From Dyadobacter fermentans (lineage in GTDB: Bacteria; Bacteroidota; Bacteroidia; Cytophagales; Spirosomataceae), in NCBI RefSeq assembly GCF_019924045.1, contig NZ_JAHXBN010000021.1, positions 40,620 to 104,619 on the forward strand: 64,000 nucleotides of DNA, in the 5' to 3' direction. The notes under the pieces are model-generated. The model searched no databases. It saw only the letters and a list, made by a program, of their open reading frames with translations, and had not been told where the DNA came from. Numbering within the stretch: position 1 is the stretch's first letter; each line of letters begins with the position of its first letter. This document shows positions 24,951-34,244 of the stretch, in pieces. The translations under genes were made by a program, and so were the position numbers.

Positions 24951-26732
24951 CTACTTCACACCCACCACTTTACTCGCAACCGACACGCCATTCTCGTTAA
25001 AAGCCTCAATCGCAAAATAATAAGGCACGCCTACATTCAACGCGCGCAGCTCGAAGGTGTTCGGCTCGTCGTTCCAGAACTGGTAGGTTTGGTATAGTTT
25101 GTCGGGTGCGATGCCCCATAGCACATTGTAGCCGATGGCTCCCGGTACTTTTTCCCATTTCAAATCTGCATTACGCGCATCTTTCTGCCGGACGGCTGTG
25201 AAGGCTGCGGGCGTTTGTGGCGCTTTGCCGAAGCCATTCCCGAAAATCCTGAACTCGCTGATCGCCAATATCGGCGAAGCTACGTACACATGCTCGTAGC
25301 GCACGTAACGCGCACGCACAGGCGCGGCGAGCTCGATGTAGGCGCAGGGGCGGTCGCGTTTGGGCTCCTTGGTGAGGTCGCTGGCGAGGTCCCACTTCTT
25401 ACCGTCCTTCGAAGTCCAGATTTTGAACTGCGTGTATACTTTTTCAGGCCTGTTATCGAAAATGTCGGATTTGTAGTCGGTGTAGTTGATTTGCACCGCT
25501 TTTACCTCCTGTTCGGCTTGCAGGTCGATGGTTAACGTTTCGCCCGGCTTGTTTTGTTTCGCAGCCCAGAATGTCCGCGGATTTTCATCGGTGATCTTTT
25601 GCGCAGCCATGGTATCAAGCGTTGAGGACGCTGTTGCAGGCTTTTTGTAGGAAAGTAACATCCAGCCGGTGAAAAGCTCGTCGCCTTTGCCTGTCCAGGT
25701 TTTGGTGGGCATTTTGTGCGGGAAATCGCCGAAGCGCGTGTTGGCGAACATCTGGCCGTCCTTATCGAAGCCGGCTGCGTAGCGCACAATGCGACGTTCC
25801 ATAGCCCAGTTCAGGCCGATCCACGAGGTGCCGGTGTTCCAGTAGTTGCCGAAATTGTCCTGAAAAGTATTGCCATGCCCGGCGCCGGTTGCGAAACCAC
25901 CCGGTTTATATGAAACCGGGTTATAGGGCGCATAGGTAAATGGCCCGAGCGGCTGGTCGCTGACGTACGTACCATTGGCATACACATTATATTCAGTACC
26001 CGGCGCCCCGTATTGCAGGTAGTATTTACCCTTATGCTTGGTCATCCAGGCGCCTTCAGTGAATGGCTTGAAAGGGTCCGAGTGGTTTGGTCCGAAGCGT
26101 TCCCAGCCGTGTTCGTACTGATTTAACCAAAACATGGACTGATATTGCCCCTTGAATGCAAGCCGTTTGGAATAATCCAGCTCAGAGCCGAAGATGGGGT
26201 ACACATTGGAAGAGCCCCAGTACATATACCATTTGCCGGTGTCGGGATCGTGAAACAATGCGGGATCCCAGGGGCCGATGTCCTTGGGCAGGCGCGGCGT
26301 CCAGCGGTTGTAGAATTCCCAAATGCCCTTTTCAGGAGCAACCGAATACAGTATCGGGCGCGATTCGAAGGTGGATTGGAATAAAAACAAGGTATCGCGC
26401 ACGGAAACTGCCGCTGGCGCGCACATGTCCTCGAAAGGCCAGCGGTTGGCAGTGAGGTATTTCCAGTTGATCATGTCTTTGGAATGCCAGTAACCGCCCG
26501 AAATGGTCACGAAGAGGAAGTATTCCCCTTTATGGTTGATGATCACCGGATCGGCGCCGGACCGGTAGCTGATGTTTTCGTTGAGCTGTTCGAAATTATA
26601 TTTGTAATCAATGTCCATCGGATTACAATACGTACTCTGGGCGGCAGCAGGCATTGCCTTGAACAGGAGAATGAAACCGATGAATATTCCGAAAGCGCGT
26701 AACAGCATGATTTTGTTGATGATAGGGTGCAT
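24951..26732 (-). CDS. Secreted GH43-type glycoside hydrolase with F5/8C and Fn3 domains
   Basis: 593 residues. A hydrophobic leader (GIFIGFILLFKAMPAAAQ) directs export. The five-bladed propeller has three acids in GH43 positions: Asp61 (SGADPVII), Asp157 (GPWDPALF) and Glu227 (FTEGAWM). Residues ~375-500 are a discoidin/F5/8C carbohydrate-binding domain (ASSTLDTMAAQKITDENPRTFWAA, ARYVRYEHVY, SEFRIFGNG), and the last ~85 form a fibronectin III-like domain. It would release arabinose, xylose or related units from plant glycans outside the cytoplasm. Substrate is uncertain. It is isolated from the Sus pairs. Confidence 0.85.
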   Translation of the reverse strand: MHPIINKIMLLRAFGIFIGFILLFKAMPAAAQSTYCNPMDIDYKYNFEQLNENISYRSGADPVIINHKGEYFLFVTISGGYWHSKDMINWKYLTANRWPFEDMCAPAAVSVRDTLFLFQSTFESRPILYSVAPEKGIWEFYNRWTPRLPKDIGPWDPALFHDPDTGKWYMYWGSSNVYPIFGSELDYSKRLAFKGQYQSMFWLNQYEHGWERFGPNHSDPFKPFTEGAWMTKHKGKYYLQYGAPGTEYNVYANGTYVSDQPLGPFTYAPYNPVSYKPGGFATGAGHGNTFQDNFGNYWNTGTSWIGLNWAMERRIVRYAAGFDKDGQMFANTRFGDFPHKMPTKTWTGKGDELFTGWMLLSYKKPATASSTLDTMAAQKITDENPRTFWAAKQNKPGETLTIDLQAEQEVKAVQINYTDYKSDIFDNRPEKVYTQFKIWTSKDGKKWDLASDLTKEPKRDRPCAYIELAAPVRARYVRYEHVYVASPILAISEFRIFGNGFGKAPQTPAAFTAVRQKDARNADLKWEKVPGAIGYNVLWGIAPDKLYQTYQFWNDEPNTFELRALNVGVPYYFAIEAFNENGVSVASKVVGVK

Positions 26733-26833
26733 ATTATTCTTTTAATCCTACAAAAATATCTGTTTTTGGATTAATAATCTTTCGCGCAGGCAAAACCATC
26801 GCGTCTTTAAGGAGTTTTGAAACCGATAACCTT

Positions 26834-26841
26834 TACCTTTG
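26834..26841 (+). promoter_or_regulatory. -7 element for tyrS
   Basis: TACCTTTG (TAnnTTTG) lies 34 bases before the tyrS ATG at 26875. A TTTG at 26816-26819 is somewhat too close (14 bases) to be an ideal -33. Confidence 0.45.
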
Positions 26842-26874
26842 CGCTCGATTTTGAAATAAGCAACAGTTTTTAGA

Positions 26875-28176
26875 ATGGCGATTGATTTTATAGAGGAACT
26901 ACGCTGGCGGGGCATGCTGCACGACATGATGCCGGGAACGCATGAGCAACTTCAAAAGGAGATGACATGCGGTTATATCGGTTTCGACCCGACGGCTCCC
27001 TCGCTGCACATCGGTAACCTGGCTACCATTATGCTCCTGGTGCATTTCCAGCGCGCAGGGCACAAGCCTATCGCATTGGTGGGTGGTGCTACCGGTATGA
27101 TTGGCGATCCTTCTTTCAAGGCGGCCGAGCGGTCGTTCCTCGATGAGGATACATTGCGGATCAACCAGGAGGGTATCCGTAAGCAGCTCGAATCATTCCT
27201 GGACTTCAATTCGGGCGAAAATTCGGCTGAAATGGTCAATAATTATGATTGGTTTAAGGATATCGGCTTTTTGCAGTTCCTGCGCGATGCAGGTAAGTAT
27301 TTGAGCGTGAATTATATGATGTCGAAAGACTCTGTAAAAAAGCGCCTGGAAACCGGCATTTCGTTTACCGAGTTCTCATACCAACTTTTGCAGGGCTACG
27401 ATTTTTATCATTTATATAAAACCAAAAATGTCCGGCTGCAAATGGGCGGTTCGGATCAATGGGGCAACATTACGACCGGTACGGAGATCATCCGCCGCAA
27501 GGAAGGCGACGATGAAGGGTATTTCAAAGCCTATGCATTGACAACGCCGCTCGTTACCAAAGCCGACGGTTCCAAATTCGGGAAAAGCGAGGGCGGTAAC
27601 ATCTGGCTGGATCCGGAGCGGACTTCACCTTACCAGTTCTACCAATTCTGGCTCAACCAGAGCGACGACGACATGCCGCGTTACCTGCGCGTGTTCTCGC
27701 TGAAAGGCCGTGAGGAAATTGAAGCGCTGGAAACCAGCCACGCAGCCGAGCCGCATTTGCGCATTATGCAAAAGGCGCTGGCATCCGAGCTGACGATCCG
27801 CATTCACTCGCAGAAGGCATTGGACCTCGTATTGAAGGCTTCGGAGGTTTTGTATGGTAAAGCGACGTTGGAAACGCTCCAAAGCATTGAGGTGGATGAA
27901 TTTGACACTGTTTTCGATGGCGTACCGCAAACGGAAATCACCCGCGGCGAATGGGATGAATGCGCGAACATTACGGATCTCGTTTCGACTATAACCCGGG
28001 GCGAAGTGTATGCTTCCAAAGGCGAGGCGCGTCGGGCGATCCAGCAGAATGCGGTAAGTGTGAACAAATCAAAGGTGACTGCGGCTGAGCAACCGTTAAG
28101 CGATTTTGCATTGCTTCAAGATAAGTTTCTGCTGATCTCAAAAGGCAAGAAGAACCACCTGATCAAGGTAATATAA
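26875..28176 (+). CDS. tyrS: Tyrosyl-tRNA synthetase
   Basis: 433 residues, class Ic synthetase. The HIGH motif is HIGN (45-48), the KMSKS equivalent is KFGKS (234-238), and GGSDQWGNI contacts tyrosine. YIGFDPTAPSLH and YDFYHLY are family hallmarks. The C-terminal ~60 residues form an S4 RNA-binding domain (EVYASKGEARRAIQQNAVSVN). It charges tRNA-Tyr in the cytosol. KFGKS is the usual form for the bacterial TyrRS branch of this lineage. It ends at a perfect stem shared with the following convergent gene. Confidence 0.97.
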   Translation: MAIDFIEELRWRGMLHDMMPGTHEQLQKEMTCGYIGFDPTAPSLHIGNLATIMLLVHFQRAGHKPIALVGGATGMIGDPSFKAAERSFLDEDTLRINQEGIRKQLESFLDFNSGENSAEMVNNYDWFKDIGFLQFLRDAGKYLSVNYMMSKDSVKKRLETGISFTEFSYQLLQGYDFYHLYKTKNVRLQMGGSDQWGNITTGTEIIRRKEGDDEGYFKAYALTTPLVTKADGSKFGKSEGGNIWLDPERTSPYQFYQFWLNQSDDDMPRYLRVFSLKGREEIEALETSHAAEPHLRIMQKALASELTIRIHSQKALDLVLKASEVLYGKATLETLQSIEVDEFDTVFDGVPQTEITRGEWDECANITDLVSTITRGEVYASKGEARRAIQQNAVSVNKSKVTAAEQPLSDFALLQDKFLLISKGKKNHLIKVI

Positions 28177-28180
28177 TGTA

Positions 28181-28222
28181 TTGAACGGCTTGGCGGCAAT
28201 TATGACTTGCCAAGCCGTTCAA
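28181..28222. terminator. Bidirectional terminator overlapping the oxidoreductase 3' end
   Basis: A perfect 14-base stem TTGAACGGCTTGGC (28181-28194) / GCCAAGCCGTTCAA (28209-28222). The right arm lies inside the last codons of the convergent FAD oxidoreductase gene and encodes its C-terminus (FERLGKS). Confidence 0.85.
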
Positions 28223-29420
28223 AACTGAAAATTGCGGCGTCTTTATTTTTCTTTCCCGCGATAATATCTGTGATGATGCCGGCGGCGATAATGCTGAAAA
28301 GGATGCCGTTCCCGCCAAAACCCAATGCGAACCAGGTGTTGGGGTGCTCTTTCACGCTGCCAATAAACGGCAGTCCGTCCTCCGTCTCTGCAAAAGTGCC
28401 GCACCAGGCATAATCCGTCACGAAAGGCAAATCAGGAAACATACTCCTGGCATTGTTTTCCAGTTCTTTGGATTTTCGAAAAAGCAGCTTGTCCCTTTTG
28501 ATTGCACTTTGAAACATTTCATCCTTTCCGCCAATTAGCACGCGGCGATCCTCGGTTGTGCGCAAATACAAATAGGGCCGGGCACTTTCCCACAGTAATG
28601 CATTCTCATACCAAAGTTCCTGCTTTTCAGGTATCGGCTTGCTCACGATTGCGTAGGAAGAATGCAGGCGCACGAAGTTGTGGGGAATCAGCTTTTGCGA
28701 TTCATAACCTGCGGCAACGATCAATTTTTTGGTTTTGACGATGCTCCCATTATCCAACACCAGCGTTACGCCGCGCTGCTCATGCCGGATATCGGTGATT
28801 TCGACGGTGTCATATACGCGCGCACCCTTCTGAATGCACTCCTGCAAGAGCGCGTGTGCGAGCGCGTAGGCATCTACCTGCGCGGCGTCATGCGAGAGGA
28901 TCGCGCCGCTTTTGTGAATGCCGGGGAAATGTGAACGTAATGTGGCGCGGTCCCACCATTCCACATCGATACCGATCTTCCTGCGCGCTTCGCATTCTTT
29001 TTCCAGCAGTGGTAAATCAGCTTTTTTTGATGCATAATACACACTTTTAACCAGCGAAAAGCCTGTTTTGACCGGTAGCGAATCTACAATTTCTCTGGCT
29101 CTGTGGATGGCTTCCACACATAAAAGGTAGCTGCGGACGGCATGCTTTTCTCCGACAAGCTCGATCAGATCAGTAAGCATCGTGTCGATCTCGTATTGAA
29201 GTAATGCCGTAGAGCCTGAGGTGCTTCCCATTCCGATGTGTCGTTTTTCCAGTACGACAACTGGAAAGCCGGCTTGTGTAAGGTGCCAGGCCAATAATGC
29301 ACCGGTAATGCCGCCGCCCATAATCACGATTTCGACGGTCAGATTTTCTGATAATGCAGGGTAAGAATAGAGAGCCCCATTTTTATAAAACCAATGCGGT
29401 TGGCCACTGAGTAGATCCAT
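28200..29420 (-). CDS. DAO-family FAD-dependent oxidoreductase
   Basis: 406 residues. The N-terminal Rossmann FAD motif is EIVIMGGGITGALLAWHLTQAG, ending in an acidic residue at VVLEKR. The middle carries the DAO-type substrate domain, and the C-terminus shows GLPFIGSV and FALGFGGNGILFS, which bind the flavin. Such proteins oxidise amines, amino acids or glycerol-like compounds. The substrate is not evident. The ATG at 29418-29420 starts MDLLSGQPHWF, in keeping with the family form xxSGxPYW. It is a single gene. Confidence 0.88.
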   Translation of the reverse strand: MDLLSGQPHWFYKNGALYSYPALSENLTVEIVIMGGGITGALLAWHLTQAGFPVVVLEKRHIGMGSTSGSTALLQYEIDTMLTDLIELVGEKHAVRSYLLCVEAIHRAREIVDSLPVKTGFSLVKSVYYASKKADLPLLEKECEARRKIGIDVEWWDRATLRSHFPGIHKSGAILSHDAAQVDAYALAHALLQECIQKGARVYDTVEITDIRHEQRGVTLVLDNGSIVKTKKLIVAAGYESQKLIPHNFVRLHSSYAIVSKPIPEKQELWYENALLWESARPYLYLRTTEDRRVLIGGKDEMFQSAIKRDKLLFRKSKELENNARSMFPDLPFVTDYAWCGTFAETEDGLPFIGSVKEHPNTWFALGFGGNGILFSIIAAGIITDIIAGKKNKDAAIFSFERLGKS

Positions 29421-29648
29421 CGGGTGTTTTTGGTTGAACTGATGAATCCGGGGGATTAAAATTCTGTACCAGGCAAGGGGCTATGAGGAGCTTACTATTT
29501 TAGATGAGTTTCATTGTCTTTTTTAGATTTGAAAATAAATAGCGCATGATTTGTATCCGAAAATATGGCCAATGTGACCCCGTGAAATGCGCATACACAT
29601 AGCTAATCAACTTCGGGTAGTGACGCTGATCAAGTGGAAACCGTAACT

Positions 29649-30464
29649 TCAACTCTTCCCGTTGAACGTATTCAAAACCGGCGCCGCCGTCGGGTTGTAT
29701 TGATATGACTGCCAGGTGTGGTCATTGTAGATTTCGACAATGCGGTAGCCTTTGTAGGCCGTTCCCCAGTTGCCTCCGAAGTGACCGTCGAAGAAGTAGG
29801 GCTTTTTGCCGTACATTTTTGTGCTGTCCTGGTCGTGGTCGTGGCCGTTGAAGATGGCTTTCACATTCGGCGTGTTTTCGAAAAGATCGATCACTTCCTT
29901 GCATTCAATGCCGTGCGTCGTCCATTTGGCCGGGGTAATATGAAGGAAAATAAAAATGCCCTTTTTGTCCTTATATTTCGCGATTTCGTTGCGGAGCCAG
30001 GTTGCATCGGGGCATATATACTCGCCTTTCTCGTTGGAAGTGTCGCCTACTACGAATGCATATTCACCCTTTGCAAAGCTGTGGTTGGTGGGATAGCCCC
30101 AAGTGCTTTGCCACACATCCAGTCCCACTTTGTCGTGGTTGCCCCGGCTGACATAATATGGTACGCTCAGATTCGAGATCGCATTTTTGAAATCATACAA
30201 TAAGGTCGGATCGTCGTGGATAAGGTCGCCGTTGAGGAAAAGGAAGTCAACGCCTTTTTGCAGTTTTTCGCGATTCACCCAGCTCACCAGATCGGCATGG
30301 AAAGCCTTGAACTCCGTATCCGGCTGCCCGTAATGCCCGTCGGACGCGACGATGAACCGAAGCGCAATGGCTGCGGTGGGCTGCGCTTTGGCAGGTTCCG
30401 ACAAATAGGTGATTCCGGATAATGCAGGTAGGAGTTTAAGAAAAGACCGTCTCTGGAAAGTCAT
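29649..30464 (-). CDS. Exported metallophosphoesterase (calcineurin-like)
   Basis: 271 residues. QRRSFLKLLPALSG at the start is a Tat-type signal. The phosphoesterase core follows in order: VASDGHYG (first metal Asp/His), FLNGDLIHDD (bridging Asp), SRGNHDKVG (Asn-His-Asp), FIFLHITPAKW (metal His) and IFNGHDHDQ (the last two His). These make a dinuclear metal site that cleaves phosphate esters in the periplasm. It is similar to purple acid phosphatase-like or cyclic nucleotide esterases; the substrate is open. It is divergent from recX with 121 bases between. Confidence 0.88.
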   Translation of the reverse strand: MTFQRRSFLKLLPALSGITYLSEPAKAQPTAAIALRFIVASDGHYGQPDTEFKAFHADLVSWVNREKLQKGVDFLFLNGDLIHDDPTLLYDFKNAISNLSVPYYVSRGNHDKVGLDVWQSTWGYPTNHSFAKGEYAFVVGDTSNEKGEYICPDATWLRNEIAKYKDKKGIFIFLHITPAKWTTHGIECKEVIDLFENTPNVKAIFNGHDHDQDSTKMYGKKPYFFDGHFGGNWGTAYKGYRIVEIYNDHTWQSYQYNPTAAPVLNTFNGKS

Positions 30465-30585
30465 GGTTTAAAGGGTTTGGATGAACAGAAATAGGGGTTT
30501 CTTGTGCTTCCAAAAATAGTTATTCGTCCGTGATATTTCCTTAATCTTGCACATTGTTAAGCATATTTAATAAAAACCTGACCAA

Positions 30586-31056
30586 ATGGACCGGCTTATT
30601 CTGCAAAAAGCGGCTTCCTACTGTGCCTACCAGGAGCGAACGCAGGACGAGGTGAAGCAACGGCTGAAAAAATGGAATGTGTGGGGCGACGAGGCAGATG
30701 AGATCATCGCCGAGTTGATTTCCATGAATTACCTGAGTGAGGAACGTTTTGCGAAAACCTATGCCGGCGGCAAATTCAGGGTCAAAAACTGGGGCCGGAT
30801 GAAAATCAGGCAGGAGCTGAACCGCCGAGGCCTGAGCACTTACAGCATTGAAAAAGGCATGAATGAGATCGGCGACGAGGATTATGTGTCGGGTTTGCGG
30901 GAACTGCTTTCGAAGAAACGGGATCTGCTATCAAAAACGGAGACGGATCCTTTTAAATTGAAACAGAAGTTGGCGAGGTTCGCGCTGGGAAAAGGCTATG
31001 AAAGCGAACTGGTGTGGAAGGAAATAGGAGATTTAAATGAAACAGGAGAGGTATAA
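30586..31056 (+). CDS. recX: RecX family regulatory protein
   Basis: 156 residues built of three-helix repeats. Landmarks are SYCAYQERTQDEVKQRLKKWN, ELISMNYLSEERFAKTYAGGKFRVKNWG, KIRQELNRRGLS and FALGKGYESELVWKEI. RecX binds inside the RecA filament groove and limits strand exchange. recA is not in the window, so expression is separate from it. The gene ends directly at a strong terminator. Confidence 0.92.
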   Translation: MDRLILQKAASYCAYQERTQDEVKQRLKKWNVWGDEADEIIAELISMNYLSEERFAKTYAGGKFRVKNWGRMKIRQELNRRGLSTYSIEKGMNEIGDEDYVSGLRELLSKKRDLLSKTETDPFKLKQKLARFALGKGYESELVWKEIGDLNETGEV

Positions 31057-31058
31057 AT

Positions 31059-31099
31059 GAAGAAAGCCCTGGTTTGTGATCGCAGCCAGGGCTTTCTTC
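31059..31099. terminator. Bidirectional terminator between recX and nrdB
   Basis: A perfect 14-base stem GAAGAAAGCCCTGG (31059-31072) / CCAGGGCTTTCTTC (31086-31099) with a 13-base loop, 3 bases after the recX stop and 15 before the nrdB stop. Confidence 0.92.
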
Positions 31100-31113
31100 A
31101 AATGCTGAATTTC

Positions 31114-32109
31114 TTAGAAATCCGAATCGAACGAGATTTTGTGCGCGGATTCTTTGTCCTTCACACCGCTCATTACGCCCGCTTTCTGATATTCTCCCAC
31201 ACGTTTCTCAAAGAAGTTGGTCTTGCCCGGAAGCGATATCAGTTCCATGAAATCGAATGGGTTGGCTGAGCCGAATTGTTTCGGGCAGCCGAGTCTTTCG
31301 AGCCAGAAATCGGCGATGTATTCGATGTATTGTTTCATCAAATCGGCATTCATGCCAATCAATGACACCGGAAGCGCCTCGCTGACGAACTCTTTTTCGA
31401 TTTCAACGGCGTCCATCATAATCTCGATCACGCGCTCCTGCGGCAATTGGTTCAAGATATGCTTGGTGTAAAGCAGACACGCAAACTCGCAGTGAAGCCC
31501 CTCATCGCGAGAGATCAGCTCGTTGGAGAATGAAAGCCCCGGCATCAGGCCGCGTTTTTTCAGCCAGAAAATTGAGCAGAACGACCCGGAGAAGAAAATC
31601 CCCTCCACCGCTGCAAACGCGATGATACGCTCGGCAAACACGGGGCTATTGATCCATTTCAATGCCCACTCGGCTTTTTTCTGTACGCAGGGGATCGTCT
31701 CGATCGCGCGCAGCAGCCTGTCTTTTTCAACCGGATCTTTAATGTAGGTATCGATCAGCAGTGAATAGGTTTCGGAGTGAATGTTCTCCATCGCCACCTG
31801 GAACCCATAGAAGCATTTTGCTTCCGCGTATTGCACTTCGCTAAGAAAGTTGACAGCCAGGTTTTCGTTGACGATCCCGTCTGATGCCGCAAAGAATGCC
31901 AGTACGTGGGAAATGAAATGCCTTTCTCCGTCATTCAGGTTCTCCCAGTCCTTCATATCCTGCGACAGGTCGATCTCCTCAGCCGTCCAGAACGAAGCCT
32001 CATGACGTTTGTACATTTCCCATATATCGGAATGTTTGATGGGAAACAAAACAAACCGCAAGGGGTCTTCGGTCAACAGGGGTTCCTGTCTGGTAAGTTC
32101 TTGTGACAT
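31114..32109 (-). CDS. nrdB: Ribonucleoside-diphosphate reductase subunit beta (class Ia)
   Basis: 331 residues, R2 subunit. The iron ligands and radical site are seen: Asp47 (WTAEEIDL), and ENIHSETY with Glu108, His111 and the radical Tyr115, followed by the later ExxH pair in [10 protein letters not shown]. The sequence [20 protein letters not shown] is very close to the eukaryotic-type R2. The C-terminus ends KISFDSDF, the peptide that docks to R1. It supplies the tyrosyl radical for deoxynucleotide synthesis. Its partner nrdA is 29 kb away on the opposite strand, so the two are not one operon. Confidence 0.96.
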   Translation of the reverse strand: MSQELTRQEPLLTEDPLRFVLFPIKHSDIWEMYKRHEASFWTAEEIDLSQDMKDWENLNDGERHFISHVLAFFAASDGIVNENLAVNFLSEVQYAEAKCFYGFQVAMENIHSETYSLLIDTYIKDPVEKDRLLRAIETIPCVQKKAEWALKWINSPVFAERIIAFAAVEGIFFSGSFCSIFWLKKRGLMPGLSFSNELISRDEGLHCEFACLLYTKHILNQLPQERVIEIMMDAVEIEKEFVSEALPVSLIGMNADLMKQYIEYIADFWLERLGCPKQFGSANPFDFMELISLPGKTNFFEKRVGEYQKAGVMSGVKDKESAHKISFDSDF

Positions 32110-32314
32110 AGTTAATTAGAGTATTTTACGGGGATCTGAAATATATAACGTTAGTACTTGCCGTTGGCTCTGACAGCCGGGCCGGAAGAAAACAAAGCTA
32201 CATGCTTTGGGCTAAAAATCAAACAAGTTTGCGGACATGGAGCCGTAGGAAAACCGGAACTGGAGCGCTTGCTCATTAGTAACTTGGTGCGAATGAGACT
32301 GTGGGTATAATGCA

Positions 32315-32344
32315 GCGGGGTAATGCTTTGAATGTCTACCCCGC
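32315..32344 (+). promoter_or_regulatory. Leader hairpin before the FkbM gene
   Basis: GCGGGGTA (32315-32322) pairs perfectly with TACCCCGC (32337-32344), 14-base loop, 27 bases before the ATG at 32372. There is no T-run after it, so it may affect message stability or translation rather than end transcription. The rest of 32110-32371 shows no gene. Confidence 0.5.
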
Positions 32345-32371
32345 AACTCCATATTGTTAAAATCACAAGCT

Positions 32372-33166
32372 ATGCCCGTCGCAGGTCCGAGGAGATACAC
32401 TAATTTGTTCCGGAACATCGGTAACCCGTTCGAATACATTCTGGATAAACTCCACGATCGGGGCAGGATGCTACACTTTGTCACGAAACCCAACAAGATC
32501 GCCTTCGATGTACCCGCCAGTCTGTACCAGGTATTTAAGGAGATATTTATGGCCGACGTATACAACGTCGGGGCGCTGATGCGCGTATTGCCTGATGATC
32601 CGCTGGTAATTGATATCGGCGCAAACGCCGGTTTTTTTGATATATTGCTTTTATCTAAAATAAAGAATGCCCAAATTTATGCGTATGAGCCTCTGAGCAG
32701 TAATATCGAACGAATGCGGTCTGTTGCATCCTCCAATCGCAGGTTTGATAAAAGCGTGACCATCAATCCATTTGCCGTAACAGGGACGTCCTGCGAAATG
32801 TTGCGCCTATACGCACAGGACACAGAAGATAATCAGGTGGTCGCTTCTTCGTTAAAAGGTTTTAATACTGATAATACAAAGGAGTTGTGGATTCCGGCCA
32901 TTTCACTTTCAGAAATAGTGGCCAATATCCCGAAGGCGAAAATCGATTTGCTGAAAATGGATTGTGAAGGGGGTGAGTATGATATTGTTTTGAATACACC
33001 ACCTGATGTAGTGCGCCGGATAGAACGAATGCTGGTTGAAGTGCACGATGTTGATAGTCAGTTTAATATAAATACATTCAGCCGCTATCTCGGTGAGCTG
33101 GGCTATGATGTGAATTACACGTCCATTAACGGTTTCTGTTATGCACTGGAAGCGTGCAAAAAATGA
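32372..33166 (+). CDS. FkbM family SAM-dependent methyltransferase
   Basis: About 264 residues from ATG 32372 (a TTG at 32354 is also in frame). The SAM-binding motif is VIDIGANAGFFDILLL, with YAYEPLSSNIERM next, and LLKMDCEGGEYDIVL is the FkbM signature. The family O-methylates sugars, in glycan or glycolipid synthesis. It is followed 10 bases later by a glycosyltransferase, so it probably belongs to a surface-glycan cluster. The enzyme is soluble. The exact acceptor is unknown. Confidence 0.88.
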   Translation: MPVAGPRRYTNLFRNIGNPFEYILDKLHDRGRMLHFVTKPNKIAFDVPASLYQVFKEIFMADVYNVGALMRVLPDDPLVIDIGANAGFFDILLLSKIKNAQIYAYEPLSSNIERMRSVASSNRRFDKSVTINPFAVTGTSCEMLRLYAQDTEDNQVVASSLKGFNTDNTKELWIPAISLSEIVANIPKAKIDLLKMDCEGGEYDIVLNTPPDVVRRIERMLVEVHDVDSQFNINTFSRYLGELGYDVNYTSINGFCYALEACKK

Positions 33167-33176
33167 ATAATTATTT

Positions 33177-34244
33177 ATGTTGAAAAGAATTCTAATTGAT
33201 TGTGAAAGGATGAGACACCCTCATACCGGGCTTTATCATTATTGCCTTCAATTAGGGAATTCTATTTTGAAGAAAGCGGGAGGGGATAAGGAAAAGATTG
33301 CCTTTTATCTGCCCACCTCCGCGGAGCATGCTTTTGGAGAAAGTGCGAATTATGTTTCTCAGCATTTTATTCATAAGCTGTTTTTCCCAGATACCAAATC
33401 GGTAGACATCTGGCATTGTACTTACCAAGGGTCGAGGTATTTCCCTTTCGGAAAAAAGGTGTCCGTTGTATTGACTGTTCATGACTTGAATTTCCTTTAT
33501 GACGGGAATAGATCTGAAAAGCGAATCAGTAAATACCTGAACAGGCTACAATTGAAAATAGATCGGTCCGACCATATTGTTGCTATTTCCTATTATGTAC
33601 TGGAAGATCTTAAAAAGTACCTTGAATTGGGTGACAAGCCGACTTCCGTGATCTATAATGGTTGCAATATCGATGATAGCGGAATTATTAATGCTCCCGA
33701 AAGGACTGTCGATCAGCCATTTCTGTTCACGATCGGGACCATTGTCGGTAAGAAGAACTTTCATGTGCTGCCTGCATTGCTGGTAGGCAATGATTTCAAA
33801 TTAGTTATTGCGGGAATTGATAGCAGTCAGGAATATAAGAAGAGGATTATCCGTGAAGCACAGAAATTGAATGTGCTCGACCGACTGGTTTTTACGGGCC
33901 CTGTCTCGGAGAATGATAAGAAATGGTATCTCAGTAACTGTACGGCATTTGTCTTTCCTTCGATTGCGGAGGGGTTTGGGTTGCCGGTTATCGAGGCGAT
34001 GTACTACGGCAAGCCCGTGATCCTGTCGCGCTGCACATCATTGCCAGAAATCGGCGGGGATTGTGCCTATTATTTCGACAACTTCGAGCCCTTGCATATG
34101 CGTAACGTATTGATTGCGAGTCTTGAAGATTATAAAAAAACAAAACCCAGAGAAAGAATCCGGGAACGGGCCAGATTCTTTTCCTGGGACAGGGCGGCTT
34201 CGGAATACTTGGATTTATACAGGAGCCTTGCTAATTCAATTTAA
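33177..34244 (+). CDS. Glycosyltransferase family 4
   Basis: 355 residues with a GT-B fold. The N-domain starts KRILIDCERMRHPHTGLYHY; the C-domain carries FLFTIGTIVGKKNFHVLPALL, VFTGPVSENDKKWYLSNC and FPSIAEGFGLPVIEAMYYGKPVI, with the EGFGLPVIE (E-x7-E) nucleotide-sugar motif. It transfers a hexose from a nucleotide donor to a glycan or lipid. It is co-transcribed with the FkbM gene. Its 3' end overlaps the convergent GT2 gene by 14 bases. Confidence 0.92.
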   Translation: MLKRILIDCERMRHPHTGLYHYCLQLGNSILKKAGGDKEKIAFYLPTSAEHAFGESANYVSQHFIHKLFFPDTKSVDIWHCTYQGSRYFPFGKKVSVVLTVHDLNFLYDGNRSEKRISKYLNRLQLKIDRSDHIVAISYYVLEDLKKYLELGDKPTSVIYNGCNIDDSGIINAPERTVDQPFLFTIGTIVGKKNFHVLPALLVGNDFKLVIAGIDSSQEYKKRIIREAQKLNVLDRLVFTGPVSENDKKWYLSNCTAFVFPSIAEGFGLPVIEAMYYGKPVILSRCTSLPEIGGDCAYYFDNFEPLHMRNVLIASLEDYKKTKPRERIRERARFFSWDRAASEYLDLYRSLANSI

